A DNA stretch of 64,000 nt from Candidatus Microbacterium phytovorans. GTDB lineage: Bacteria > Actinomycetota > Actinomycetes > Actinomycetales > Microbacteriaceae. This document shows positions 17,825 through 25,874 of this stretch, in pieces. Position numbers and translations under genes: made by a program. The notes under the pieces are model-generated. The model was not told where the DNA came from. It saw nothing but the letters and a program-made list of their open reading frames with translations, and did not search any database. The first letter of the stretch is position 1, and the number at the start of each line of letters is the position of its first letter. The DNA lies in the NCBI GenBank assembly GCA_029202445.1, contig CP119321.1, forward strand, positions 2,418,001 through 2,482,000, given 5' to 3'.

Positions 17825-18447
17825 TGCAGTTGTCCCGTGCAGTCAGTCTGCATCTCGGCCGCCCCACCGCGACCCGCGGCAAGACCGAGCTCGTTCTCGA
17901 CGTCGAGCACGATGAAGTCGAGCATCGACTCCGTGAGCGCGCTACGGGCCGACTGGGGCTCCCATTCGGGACTGCTCCCGTCGCCGGGGAGCCATCCGAC
18001 AGAGTTAGGGAGGTCCGCGGGTGTGCCCGTCCTCTCGCCGGTGAGGACGAGTGCGTAGTTGTAGATTCGCTGACCGATCCCGTCGGCGGCGAACTCGTGC
18101 GTCTTGTAGTACTCGGTGACTTCCGCCAGGCGCGGCGAGAAGAGGGAGCTCGCAATGTGCGCGGTGCACGAGACCGTCACACCTGTGTCGGTCGTGTACT
18201 CGACCGCAATGGGGACATCCAGCCGTGTCATCTGGTCGGCCACGACAGCGCCGGCCGTAAGAGCACCCACCGCGACGACCGCTCCCGGCACCAGCCACAG
18301 AAGGCGCTTCCGATGCCTCTGTCCTCGATCTGCCCCCGCGTTCCGCGACTCCAGAACAAGCGCGTCAAGCGCCGCCTCGGTCGCGACCGAAGGAACGAAA
18401 GTTGGGCTGCTGCCCGACAGGACCTCATCAACAGTGCGCTTGCTCAC
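17821..18447 (-). CDS. Single-pass membrane protein, probable regulator of the ECF sigma factor
   Basis: 208 aa: a 48-residue cytoplasmic N-terminus, one membrane segment (about 49-72, LLWLVPGAVVAVGALTAGAV) and an extracytoplasmic domain of about 135 residues with two cysteines that could pair (VSCTAH and TDCTG). No zinc-binding anti-sigma motif (HxxxCxxC) is present, so the role as an anti-sigma factor is inferred only from coupling to the sigma gene (TTGA overlap) and topology. A similar upstream DUF-type partner is common for ECF genes in Microbacteriaceae. Confidence 0.6.
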   Translation of the reverse strand: MSKRTVDEVLSGSSPTFVPSVATEAALDALVLESRNAGADRGQRHRKRLLWLVPGAVVAVGALTAGAVVADQMTRLDVPIAVEYTTDTGVTVSCTAHIASSLFSPRLAEVTEYYKTHEFAADGIGQRIYNYALVLTGERTGTPADLPNSVGWLPGDGSSPEWEPQSARSALTESMLDFIVLDVENELGLAAGRGGAAEMQTDCTGQLH

Positions 18448-18595
18448 GGCTACCCAATCCGTCTACGACCGCGGCACTTCCGCTGTCACAGAGGGAATGC
18501 CCGGCACTCCACGAAGTGTGACACGACGCTCAAGAATCGCTCCTCACGAGCGTTCACAATGTCCCAGGGAACTACACCTAGACGGAGGAGAACAT

Positions 18596-19091
18596 ATGCG
18601 AGCCATACTTGCGGGAGCTATCCCTGCTGTGTGCGACCAACGGCGGCGTCGCGGCGTACGCGGTAGAAGAAGGTGACTATGTGTCGGCAGGCGACACGAT
18701 ATCGGCGCTGGCGGGCGTTGACCGTGACCTCCTGCTCGCTCCAGCGGCTGCCGCACGCGTCGGCACAGTCGACCTCGGTCACGGAACCGTCGAGATTCCT
18801 TCGGTTTCCGCGAACGGACTGAACGTTGAGAGCGCAGGCATCGGCTTGACGATTGATCTCCCCGGCGCCAGCAACGCGGCCCGCGGCGTCAGCCTCGATG
18901 ACGGGACCGTCACGTATCCGAGCAAGGACTTCAGCAATTCGGTGATCGCATCGGAAGCGGGTTTGCAGCTCCTCACGACGATCGCAGGACCCGACGCTCC
19001 CGCGCGATACGAGTACCCAATCGATCTCCCACGTCTCATAGGACCTGGCGTTCTCGGCGGTGTCGAGTACAAAGACAAGTACTGCAAGTAG
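18596..19091 (+). pseudogene. Secreted protein gene with a frameshift in the signal peptide
   Basis: A good ribosome site (GGAGGAG, 18584-18590) precedes ATG 18596, which encodes MRAILAGAIPAV and then runs out of frame to a stop at 18676. The downstream frame continues as a coherent 150-residue secreted-type protein (ATNGGVAAYAVEEGDYVSAG onward) to 19091. Removing one base near 18629-18635 joins them and yields a normal signal peptide with an Ala-x-Ala-like end. The mature part (INTERNAL pattern: SANGLNVESAGIGLTIDLPG, then LQLLTTIAGPDAPARYEYPI) resembles the middle domain of the DUF2599 protein at 53096-54108 but lacks its C-terminal domain. A TTG at 18609 is an alternative start but has no ribosome site. 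Real decay or sequencing error cannot be told apart here. Confidence 0.55.
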
Positions 19092-19099
19092 GGATTCAG

Positions 19100-19342
19100 A
19101 TGAGACGGTACGTCAATCGGCATGCATGGCGCGCGCTGTCCGCCACGACGCCCCGCAGGCTGACGGTGTGCGGAGCGCTGGTCGCCTATGCGCTCGCAGC
19201 ATGGTGGGCAGGGCCGTTCATTCCTGAGTGGCTAATCGCGCTCGTCGGCGTGTTGCTGCTCGCCATCCTGCTCTATCTCGGTGCCGCGTGGCTCGATCGC
19301 GACACCCTCGACCGGCGGGAGCCGCCATCGGGGGACGACTAG
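19100..19342 (+). CDS. Small membrane protein, unknown function
   Basis: 80 aa with a basic N-terminus (MRRYVNRHAWRAL) and two membrane segments (about 20-40 and 43-65), ending in a charged tail. Starts 8 bp after the preceding frameshifted secreted-protein gene, so the two are probably co-transcribed. Its stop overlaps the stop of the convergent glucosidase gene. I do not recognise the family; a helper for the upstream secreted protein is a guess. Confidence 0.6.
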   Translation: MRRYVNRHAWRALSATTPRRLTVCGALVAYALAAWWAGPFIPEWLIALVGVLLLAILLYLGAAWLDRDTLDRREPPSGDD

Positions 19343-20979
19343 GCCCCGGGAGGCAGCTTTGTCGGGGTACCCGCGAGGTCGACGACGGCGCAGCCGAACG
19401 GCGCGAGGCGCAGGCTGCGGCCAGCGAGGTCGGCGCGGAACGACACCGCGAACACCGGCGCCGCTCCGCCCGAGGATCCCAGGTCGACCGCGTGCGGGCT
19501 GTCCGAGGGGTTGAGGGCGACGAGCAGACTGCCGCGCCGGAACACGAAGGGATAGCCGGTCTGCACGACCTCGACCGGTTCGCGCGCGCCGAGGCGCGCA
19601 TCGGATCGGCGCAGCGCGATCGCCGCCCGCACGAACCGCAGCAGCGATCCCGGATCGTCGAGCTGATCGGCCACGGTCGGCCGCAGGGGGTCGGGGTCTT
19701 GCGGAAGGTAGCGCGACTCGAACGCCGGCGCCGCCCCGACGGCGGTCGTCGGCGGGAGATCGCCCCACTGCATCGGGGTGCGCGAGCCGGCACGCTCGTA
19801 GGCCGGTCCCAGGGAAGACCCCTCCAGCGACGCGAGGCCCGGCACGTACCGCATGCCGATCTCGTCGCCGTAATAGATCGACGGCAGGGCGGGCCACGTG
19901 AGCGCGAGCAGTAGCGCACTGCGCGCCTGCACGGCATCCCGGCTTCCCGAGACCAGGCGCGTGAAGTCGTGGTTGGCGGTCGGGAGCCCCGGGATGCCGG
20001 TGGCCCCCGCGGCCTCGATCGCGTCGACCGCCCGCCGCCATGCGTCGACGAAGTACGCGGCATCACCGGTGCCCGCGGCATCCGCCCACGCGTTCGGCTC
20101 CGCCCACGCCTCATGCACGGTGCCCGCGCCGTTGTTCCAGAGCGACTTCAGCGCGGCGCCGTCGTCGTCGCCGCCGAACTGGAGGAAGAAGTCGACATCG
20201 AAACCGGCCGGCACCGCCCGTGCCGGGTCTCCCCACTCGGAGATGAGGATGTTCCCCGGATGCCGGGCGTCCAGACGCGCGCGCACCTCCGCCCAGAGGC
20301 GCCCCGTCTCGACGTGTCCCGGATCGTCCTTCACGAGCGACGCCGCCATGTCGACGCGGAAGCCCTGCACGCCGCGGTCGTACCAGCGGGAGATGATCTC
20401 GACGAGCGCGTCGCGGTTGCGTCGGGGACCCTCGGCGTCGACCGACTGCCGCCACGGCTCGGCATCGTCGGGGCGGGCGTACCCGAAGTTCAGCGCCGGC
20501 TGGAAGTCGAAGAAGTTCGGCTTGTAGAACTCGCCCCGCGAGCCCGGTCCGGCGACGAATCCCTCGGCCGGAGTGGGGCTCCACACGTAGCGCGAGTCGC
20601 CGGGGACGTCTGCGGAGGCGACGAACCAGGGATGCCGGTCGGACGTGTGTCCCGCGACGAGATCGAGCACGACGGCGATCCCCCGCGCGTCGGCCGCCGC
20701 GACGAGCCGGTCCAGGGCCGCATCGCCGCCGTAGCGCGCGTCGATGTGGTCGAAGTCGGCGGCGTCGTACCCGGCATCCCGCATCGGAGAGACGAAGCAG
20801 GGATTGAGCCAGACGGCATCCACTCCCAGCCAGGCCAGGTAGTCCAGCCGAGCGGCGACGCCGTCGAGGTCGCCCATGCCATCGCCGTCGCCGTCAGCGA
20901 AGCTCTGCGGGTAGGCCTGGTACAGGACGACGCGGTCGAGGCGATCGCGGAGGGTGAGCAGCGACGGTGATGCGGGCAT
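19339..20979 (-). CDS. GH13 alpha-glucosidase / alpha-amylase family protein
   Basis: 546-residue cytoplasmic GH13 enzyme acting on alpha-glucosidic bonds. The conserved regions are all visible: region I DLVAGHTSD, region II GFRVDMAASL (nucleophile Asp), region III ILISEWGDP (acid/base Glu), region IV TANHDFTR (transition-state Asp), and the opening LDRVVLYQAYPQSFADGDGDGMGDL. The C-terminal beta domain ends LAPFGCAVVDLAG. Oligo-1,6-glucosidase, alpha-glucosidase or trehalose-type specificity all fit. ATG 20979 was chosen; no ribosome site is seen, but TACGGT about 20 bp upstream suggests a leaderless transcript. Monocistronic. Confidence 0.92.
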   Translation of the reverse strand: MPASPSLLTLRDRLDRVVLYQAYPQSFADGDGDGMGDLDGVAARLDYLAWLGVDAVWLNPCFVSPMRDAGYDAADFDHIDARYGGDAALDRLVAAADARGIAVVLDLVAGHTSDRHPWFVASADVPGDSRYVWSPTPAEGFVAGPGSRGEFYKPNFFDFQPALNFGYARPDDAEPWRQSVDAEGPRRNRDALVEIISRWYDRGVQGFRVDMAASLVKDDPGHVETGRLWAEVRARLDARHPGNILISEWGDPARAVPAGFDVDFFLQFGGDDDGAALKSLWNNGAGTVHEAWAEPNAWADAAGTGDAAYFVDAWRRAVDAIEAAGATGIPGLPTANHDFTRLVSGSRDAVQARSALLLALTWPALPSIYYGDEIGMRYVPGLASLEGSSLGPAYERAGSRTPMQWGDLPPTTAVGAAPAFESRYLPQDPDPLRPTVADQLDDPGSLLRFVRAAIALRRSDARLGAREPVEVVQTGYPFVFRRGSLLVALNPSDSPHAVDLGSSGGAAPVFAVSFRADLAGRSLRLAPFGCAVVDLAGTPTKLPPGA

Positions 20980-21083
20980 GGGTTCCACCGCGTCACCGTA
21001 CCCGATGGAGCCGCGGCCCGTCCGGAGGGTGGGAGCGCCGCGGCGTCGTGCGGCGTCGCCGCTACCGGGCCGAGCGACGCGAC

Positions 21084-21317
21084 CTAGCGGTCGTCCGATC
21101 GCGCGAGAAGTCTGTCGGCGGCGAGCAGCACGAACCCACCGATGAGCACGGGAGCCACGGCGACGAGGATCGTCAGCGGTGGGGCTCCGACGGTGATAGC
21201 GGAGACGAGGGCTACCGCCCAGATGAGCCCGCCCACGACGAGCAGGCTCAGTCCTGCCGTCTCGAATCCGTCGTTGCGTCTCGCCGCCACAGCGCTCTCC
21301 TGTCTGCTGGTCGCCAT
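21084..21317 (-). CDS. Small two-TM membrane protein
   Basis: 77 aa starting MATSRQESAVAARRNDGFETAG, with two hydrophobic segments (about 24-44 and 48-68) and a short basic tail. A longer open frame exists upstream but its extra residues are Cys/His-rich and unlike a signal. No family recognised. It lies downstream of the hisC-type gene on the same strand after a 185-bp gap that includes the stop-codon tandem repeat. Confidence 0.55.
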   Translation of the reverse strand: MATSRQESAVAARRNDGFETAGLSLLVVGGLIWAVALVSAITVGAPPLTILVAVAPVLIGGFVLLAADRLLARSDDR

Positions 21318-21441
21318 CCGCCACGGCCGGTGGGCCGCGCTGATGTGCAGGAACGGTATGGCATGCATGCGCAGTTCACAAGAGCAGTCGAGGAAACTGC
21401 CGGTCAAATTGCCGGAGGCTTCCGGGGCCGTGGCCGAGGGT

Positions 21442-21510
21442 TCAGGCGCGGGGTCAGGCGACGGCGCGGGGTCAGGCGACGCGGGCTCAGGCGACGGCGG
21501 GGTCAGGCGA
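21442..21510. repeat. Degenerate 12-18 bp tandem repeats spanning the hisC-type stop codon
   Basis: Minus-strand unit GTCGCCTGACCCCGC is iterated about four times, placing TGA triplets at first-base positions 21505, 21489, 21474, 21456 and 21444 (spacing 16, 15, 18, 12). The first is the aminotransferase stop. Spacings are not all multiples of three, so later TGAs are not a strict in-frame backup. Confidence 0.9.
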
Positions 21511-22564
21511 AGTCGGACGCGACGGCCACGACGCGGTCGATCGACTCCGCTTCGCCGACGGAGATGCGGATGCCGTCGCCGGCGAAAGCGCGCACGATCA
21601 GCCCCGCCGCCTCGAACGCCGCCGCGATCTCCACGGTCCGCTCACCGGCCGGCAGCCACACGAAGTTGCCCTGCGCCTGCGGGACGTCCCACCCGGTCTC
21701 GCGCAGCCGGGCGACGAGGTCGTCACGGCGGGCGGTGATCGTCCGCACGCGGTCGAGCAGCTCCTCCTCCGCGTCGAGGCTCGCCAGCGCGGCCGCCTCG
21801 GCGGCCGCCGTGACCGACAGCGGGATGCCGGTGGCGCGCGCCGCGTCGAGGATGCGCGGGTGACCGATCGCGTAGCCCACGCGAAGCCCCGCCAGGCCGT
21901 AGGCCTTGGAGAAGGTGCGCAGCACGACGACGTTCTCGCGGCCGGATGCCAGCACGCGGCGGCCGTCGACGGCATCCGGGTCGGTGACGAACTCGGCGTA
22001 CGCCTCGTCGAGCACCACCAGGAGGTCGCTCGGCACGGCGCCGAGGAACGCGTCGAACTCGGCCTGCGTGACGACGGGACCCGTCGGGTTGTTCGGGCTG
22101 CACACGATGGCGATGCGGGTACGGTCGGTCACGGCTGCCGCCATCGCCGCGAGGTCGTGCCGGCCGTCGGCCGTGTTCGGCACCGTCACCGCCGTCGCTC
22201 CCGCCACGACCGCCAGCCCCGGGTACGCCTCGAACGACCGCCACGAGAACAGCACCTCGTCGCCATGCCCGCTCGTGGCCTGCGTCAGCTGGTAGAGGAT
22301 CGAGACCGACCCGGCCGCGACATGGACCCGATCGGATGCCACGTCGAACCGCTCCGCGAGCCGCGCGCGCAACCGCGATGCCGACGCGTCGGGGTACCGG
22401 TTGATCCCCGTCGCGGATCGGATCGCCTCGACCACCGATGGCAGCGGCTCGAACGGGTTCTCATTGCTGGAGAGCTTGAACGCGTCGGCGCCGGCCTGCT
22501 TGCCCTGCCGGTAGGCGGGGAGCGCGGCGATCTCGGGGCGGAGGCGGACGGGCAGGTCGGTCAC
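21503..22564 (-). CDS. Histidinol-phosphate / aromatic aminotransferase
   Basis: PLP-dependent class I/II aminotransferase, 353 aa. The opening [21 protein letters not shown] and VLDEAYAEF (PLP Asp/Tyr), and [16 protein letters not shown] (PLP lysine) are the HisC signature. Actinobacteria carry a true HisC in the his operon and a second copy used for phenylalanine/aromatic transamination (PatA-like); this isolated gene, away from other his genes, fits the second type. The stop lies at the edge of an unusual tandem repeat. Function in amino acid biosynthesis is secure; substrate preference is not. Confidence 0.88.
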   Translation of the reverse strand: MTDLPVRLRPEIAALPAYRQGKQAGADAFKLSSNENPFEPLPSVVEAIRSATGINRYPDASASRLRARLAERFDVASDRVHVAAGSVSILYQLTQATSGHGDEVLFSWRSFEAYPGLAVVAGATAVTVPNTADGRHDLAAMAAAVTDRTRIAIVCSPNNPTGPVVTQAEFDAFLGAVPSDLLVVLDEAYAEFVTDPDAVDGRRVLASGRENVVVLRTFSKAYGLAGLRVGYAIGHPRILDAARATGIPLSVTAAAEAAALASLDAEEELLDRVRTITARRDDLVARLRETGWDVPQAQGNFVWLPAGERTVEIAAAFEAAGLIVRAFAGDGIRISVGEAESIDRVVAVASDFA

Positions 22565-22646
22565 CCGTCGAGTCTACGGAGCGCGTGCGTATCGGCGCAG
22601 ATCGCTGCTGCCCCGCGTGGGCGGTCCGTGGCACAATGACGGCACC

Positions 22647-23042
22647 ATGAGATTCCTCATCCGCGTCATCGTGAATGCGTTCGCCATCTGGGTCGTCACC
22701 CTGATTCAGCCGCTCGAAGTCGATGTCATCGCCTTCGCGCCCGGCGAGACGCTGCAGCTCGTCCTGACGCTCCTCGCGGTGGCGGCGGTGTTCGCCATCG
22801 TCAACACGGTCATCGGCACGCTCATCAAGATCGTGGCGTTCCCCCTCTACATCCTGACGCTGGGCCTGATCTCCCTCATCGTCAATGGGCTCCTGCTGTG
22901 GATCACGGCGTGGGCCACCCACTGGTGGTCGTGGGGTCTGCGGGTCGAGGACTTCTGGCTCGGCGTGCTGGCCGCTCTCGTGATCTCGCTGATCAACTGG
23001 ATCTTCGGCATCATCCTGCGCCCGCAGCTGAAGCGACGCTGA
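22647..23042 (+). CDS. Phage-holin-family (YvlD-type) membrane protein
   Basis: 131 aa, four membrane segments filling nearly the whole length. MRFLIRVIVNAFAIWVV and the central IVNTVIGTLIKIVAFPLYIL then IVNGLLLWITAW are typical of the PF04020 phage_holin_4_2 / YvlD family, which is chromosomal and widespread; despite the name there is no phage context here. ATG 22647 begins the conserved N-terminus; a CACAAT -10-like element about 10 bp upstream suggests leaderless transcription. Stops one base away from the convergent lipase gene. Confidence 0.85.
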   Translation: MRFLIRVIVNAFAIWVVTLIQPLEVDVIAFAPGETLQLVLTLLAVAAVFAIVNTVIGTLIKIVAFPLYILTLGLISLIVNGLLLWITAWATHWWSWGLRVEDFWLGVLAALVISLINWIFGIILRPQLKRR

Positions 23043-23043
23043 C

Positions 23044-24360
23044 TCACCCACGCCGCGGCGGCACCTCCGCGCCCCGCCCCGTTGCCCCCGGACCGCGCGC
23101 ACCGGGATCTCGGGCACCGAAGTCTCGTCGAGCGCCGTAGACGACGGCCGTCCCGACGGCGGTGCCGAGTGTCGCCAGCTGGACGTGCAGAGCCTTCACG
23201 CGGGGATCGTCGGACCGATCGACGAGCGCGGCCGTCTCGCGATACTCGTCCATCTGGTGCACGCCGATGCCCACATCGCCCCACCGGATCGACGGATCGA
23301 CGACCCGCTCCGCGACGAAGCTCTCGGGCGAGCCCGCGCTCGTCGGAAGCCCGCCCCCTGTCAACGCGACGATCGGATCGTCGGGGTGACGGACGGTGAC
23401 GACCAGCACGTCGTCGTCGAGATCGGCCTCGACGGGAGTGGCGAAGGTGACCACAGTGCCGACGTCGTAGCCGCCCTCGCGCGCGAGCCGCACTCCGATC
23501 ATCCCCCCTTGCGAGTGCCCCGCGATGTGCACGCGGTCGCCCGACTCCGCCCCCGCCGCGGCGAGCGCTCGTCGTGTCGCGTCGTACGACGACGACCCCT
23601 GTCCGAGATAGAGCTCGAGGTTGGATGCCATGTCCCACGGCTCCGCGTAGGGTGCCCCGAGATTCTGCGTTCCGGCGATGTAGACGACGTACTCGCGCTC
23701 TCCGGCGGCCGTCGCATACGACTCGACGCGGACTCTGCCCTCGCCGCCGCCCGGCATCCGTGCGGCGATCTCTTCGAGTGTGCGCGGCGGCGCCACCTCG
23801 GCGCGCGACACCTCGTGGACGACGGCGGGACGCGTCACCGGACGCAGCGGCGGGGCATCGGGAGGGAGCGTGCCGGCACCGACCGCGCGTATCGCAGCCG
23901 TCGCCGACCCGAGCACGAATGCCGCCGTGATCCACGGCCCTGCCGCGCCGCTGAGCTGCGCATCGATCACCTGCTGGCGCCCTCCTCGCCAGTGCTCCCA
24001 CATGCGCATCGCTTCGCCCGTGGTGCCGGCCGGGGTGTCCACGTCGCCACCCGTGGCGAGTTCGAGCCCGCGCGAGACAGCGATCGCGTGCGACTCGATC
24101 AGCTCGTACACCTCGGCCCGGTGCCGGAGTGCGAGGGCGATGTCGGTCGCACGGTCGCGCGCCTCATCCGCCCGCCCGGCCGGCAGCGGTTCCCACAGGC
24201 CAGCTCTTCGCGAGGCGAGATCGGCGTGCCGGAGGATCGCACCGACGTCGTCGCACTCGTCGGCGAGGCGATCGAGGAGCCCCGCCGCGTGCCGCAACGA
24301 CTCGGTGTCGACCGCGATCAGACCTCCCGACCGGATGTCGAGGGCATCGTCGTCGGTCAC
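23044..24360 (-). CDS. Alpha/beta-hydrolase with WXG100-like N-terminal half
   Basis: 438 aa. Residues 1-110 form a helical, WXG100/ESX-like region (IAVDTESLRHAAGLLDRLA, HRAEVYELIESHAIAVSRGL). Residues about 230-400 are a lipase-type alpha/beta hydrolase: oxyanion region YVVYIAGTQNLG, nucleophile elbow IAGHSQGGMIG, acidic residue region VRHPDDPIVAL and a late His (GVHQMDEY). The C-terminus is a Gly/Arg/Pro-rich tail. GTG 24360 overlaps the stop of the upstream small WXG-like gene by GTGA. The pair looks like a type VII-associated or cell-surface esterase module; no secretion genes are present. Similar proteins are labelled 'alpha/beta hydrolase' in Microbacterium. Confidence 0.7.
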   Translation of the reverse strand: MTDDDALDIRSGGLIAVDTESLRHAAGLLDRLADECDDVGAILRHADLASRRAGLWEPLPAGRADEARDRATDIALALRHRAEVYELIESHAIAVSRGLELATGGDVDTPAGTTGEAMRMWEHWRGGRQQVIDAQLSGAAGPWITAAFVLGSATAAIRAVGAGTLPPDAPPLRPVTRPAVVHEVSRAEVAPPRTLEEIAARMPGGGEGRVRVESYATAAGEREYVVYIAGTQNLGAPYAEPWDMASNLELYLGQGSSSYDATRRALAAAGAESGDRVHIAGHSQGGMIGVRLAREGGYDVGTVVTFATPVEADLDDDVLVVTVRHPDDPIVALTGGGLPTSAGSPESFVAERVVDPSIRWGDVGIGVHQMDEYRETAALVDRSDDPRVKALHVQLATLGTAVGTAVVYGARRDFGARDPGARGPGATGRGAEVPPRRG

Positions 24361-24593
24361 GGTGCCGCTCCCGCTCGCGCCGCGAGCACGGCATCCCACC
24401 GCGTGACCTCCTCGTCGATACGTGCGAGCAGCGCGACCCACTCGGCGAACGCGTCGGCGAACTCCGCGGCCGACGGCGACCGCCAGCTCACCGCGGCCGC
24501 CACGGCGGGTGCGCGGGCGTGCAGCGTCGCGAGGGCGCCGTGCGCGCGCACCAGCAGCTCCCGCGCCTCGGCGAGCGCGCTCTCGTCCGCCAT
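24357..24593 (-). CDS. Small WXG100-like helical protein
   Basis: 78 aa, two predicted helices with a WRSPSAAEFADAFAEW turn in the middle, close to the W-x-G / S-A-x-x-F pattern of ESX small proteins, although Trp-Arg-Ser replaces Trp-x-Gly. ATG 24593 begins MADESALAEARELL. Translationally coupled (GTGA) to the lipase gene, whose N-terminal half is also ESX-like; together they resemble a chaperone-substrate or heterodimer pair. Confidence 0.6.
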   Translation of the reverse strand: MADESALAEARELLVRAHGALATLHARAPAVAAAVSWRSPSAAEFADAFAEWVALLARIDEEVTRWDAVLAARAGAAP

Positions 24594-24755
24594 GCCTTGT
24601 CCCCCTTTCCCTTCCCCGCACTGCGAGCATCCCGCCCCGCGAACCGTCCGCCAGCGCGCGCATCGCGATCCGTGACCAACATCTGCGACGGCCTCCCTGT
24701 GGAGAGAGCACTGTGAAGGAGACACCGTGTCGGGGCTGTCCTCTACGGTCGAACC

Positions 24756-25271
24756 ATGGCTCTTGCGCACCGCACTCCGTCGTCGGCCCGGCGGACCGCT
24801 CTCGCGGCGGTCATGCTCGGCGTCGCCCTCTCTCTTGCCGGCTGCGTCGGCTCCGCCCCGGGGACCGGGTCGCTCGAAGTCACCAACGGCCCCTGCTCCG
24901 GACGGTCCTTCACCGTGTCCGAGGACGGCGCGCAGCTCGCACTCGACGGAGAGTGCGGCGACGTCGTCATCGATGCCGACGACGTGACGATCAACCTCGA
25001 CGCCGCGACGTCACTCGTCATCGACGGGAATGACGTGACCGTCATCGCCAACCGCCGCGTGGACACGCTGACCATGAACGGGGAGGGGAACAACGTGAAC
25101 GGATCGGAGATGGGATCCGTCAACCTCGACGGGACGCGCGGCACCGTGATCGCCACTCTCATCGAGACGCTGGCTGTCTCCGGCGACGACAACACGGTGA
25201 ACTGGGATTCCGGCGCGCAGGGCGGCTCCGACACGGGCAGCGGCAACACGCTCATCTACAACGGCGAGTGA
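24756..25271 (+). CDS. DUF3060-type lipoprotein
   Basis: 171 aa with a lipoprotein signal ending in lipobox LSLAGC at about residue 29. The mature part is a run of short beta repeats (DDVTINLDAATSLVIDG, NDVTVIANRRVDTLTMNG, GEGNNVNGSEMGSVNLDG, GDDNTVNWDSG), the right-handed, parallel-beta pattern of DUF3060 proteins. Surface-anchored; function unknown in the family. TACGGT about 7-12 bp before the ATG suggests a leaderless message. Confidence 0.8.
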   Translation: MALAHRTPSSARRTALAAVMLGVALSLAGCVGSAPGTGSLEVTNGPCSGRSFTVSEDGAQLALDGECGDVVIDADDVTINLDAATSLVIDGNDVTVIANRRVDTLTMNGEGNNVNGSEMGSVNLDGTRGTVIATLIETLAVSGDDNTVNWDSGAQGGSDTGSGNTLIYNGE

Positions 25272-25326
25272 GTTCGAGAGGCGTTCCGATACGACAACCT
25301 GTGCAGGACGCGCCGAATCCCGCACA

Positions 25327-25842
25327 ATGGGGGGCGTGGCTACACGAGACGACCCCTTCCGGGTGGTGTTCGTCTGCACCGGCAACATCTGTCGCTCGCC
25401 GATGGCCGAGGTCGTGTTCCGGTGGTTCGCCGACCAGGCGGGACTGGGCGACCGCGTGAGGTCGGCGAGCGCCGGCACGGGCGACTGGCACGTGGGCGAA
25501 CGCGCCGACGCCCGCACGCTCGACGCTCTCACCGGCCGAGGCTACGACGGCTCACGCCATCGCGCGCGTCAGTTCACCGTCGCCGACTTCGACCGTCACG
25601 ACCTGATCGTCGCGCTCGACCGCTCGCACGAACGCATCCTCGCGGGCTGGGCGCGCACCCCTGCCGACACCGACAAGCTCGCGCTCCTGCTCGCGTTCGA
25701 CCCGGCCGCGGACGGCAACCTCGACGTCCCCGACCCGTACTACGCAGGCCCGGCGATGTTCGACGAGGTGCTCGGTATGATCGAGAGTGCGAGCCGGGCG
25801 CTCTTCCGGCAGCTCGAGCCCGCTATCCGCCCGACGTCCTGA
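25327..25842 (+). CDS. Low-molecular-weight protein-tyrosine phosphatase
   Basis: 171 aa LMW-PTP. The P-loop V-C-T-G-N-I-C-R-S has catalytic Cys17, and the general acid loop is VPDPYYAGP. Family length is about 155-165; the extra residues are at the start, so GTG 25336 (three codons in) is an equally good start. Actinobacterial homologues include PtpA, which acts on phosphotyrosine proteins or in arsenate-type chemistry; phosphatase is much more likely from the DPYY loop. Sits 32 bp upstream of purB and could share its message. Confidence 0.9.
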   Translation: MGGVATRDDPFRVVFVCTGNICRSPMAEVVFRWFADQAGLGDRVRSASAGTGDWHVGERADARTLDALTGRGYDGSRHRARQFTVADFDRHDLIVALDRSHERILAGWARTPADTDKLALLLAFDPAADGNLDVPDPYYAGPAMFDEVLGMIESASRALFRQLEPAIRPTS

Positions 25843-25874
25843 GCGCCCGATCCTCCCCGATCGGAGCCCCTCCT

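Noticed and set aside
22647..23042. Prophage evidence from the 'holin family' protein
   Set aside because: PF04020-type proteins are chromosomal and common; no other phage gene, integrase or attachment site is near.
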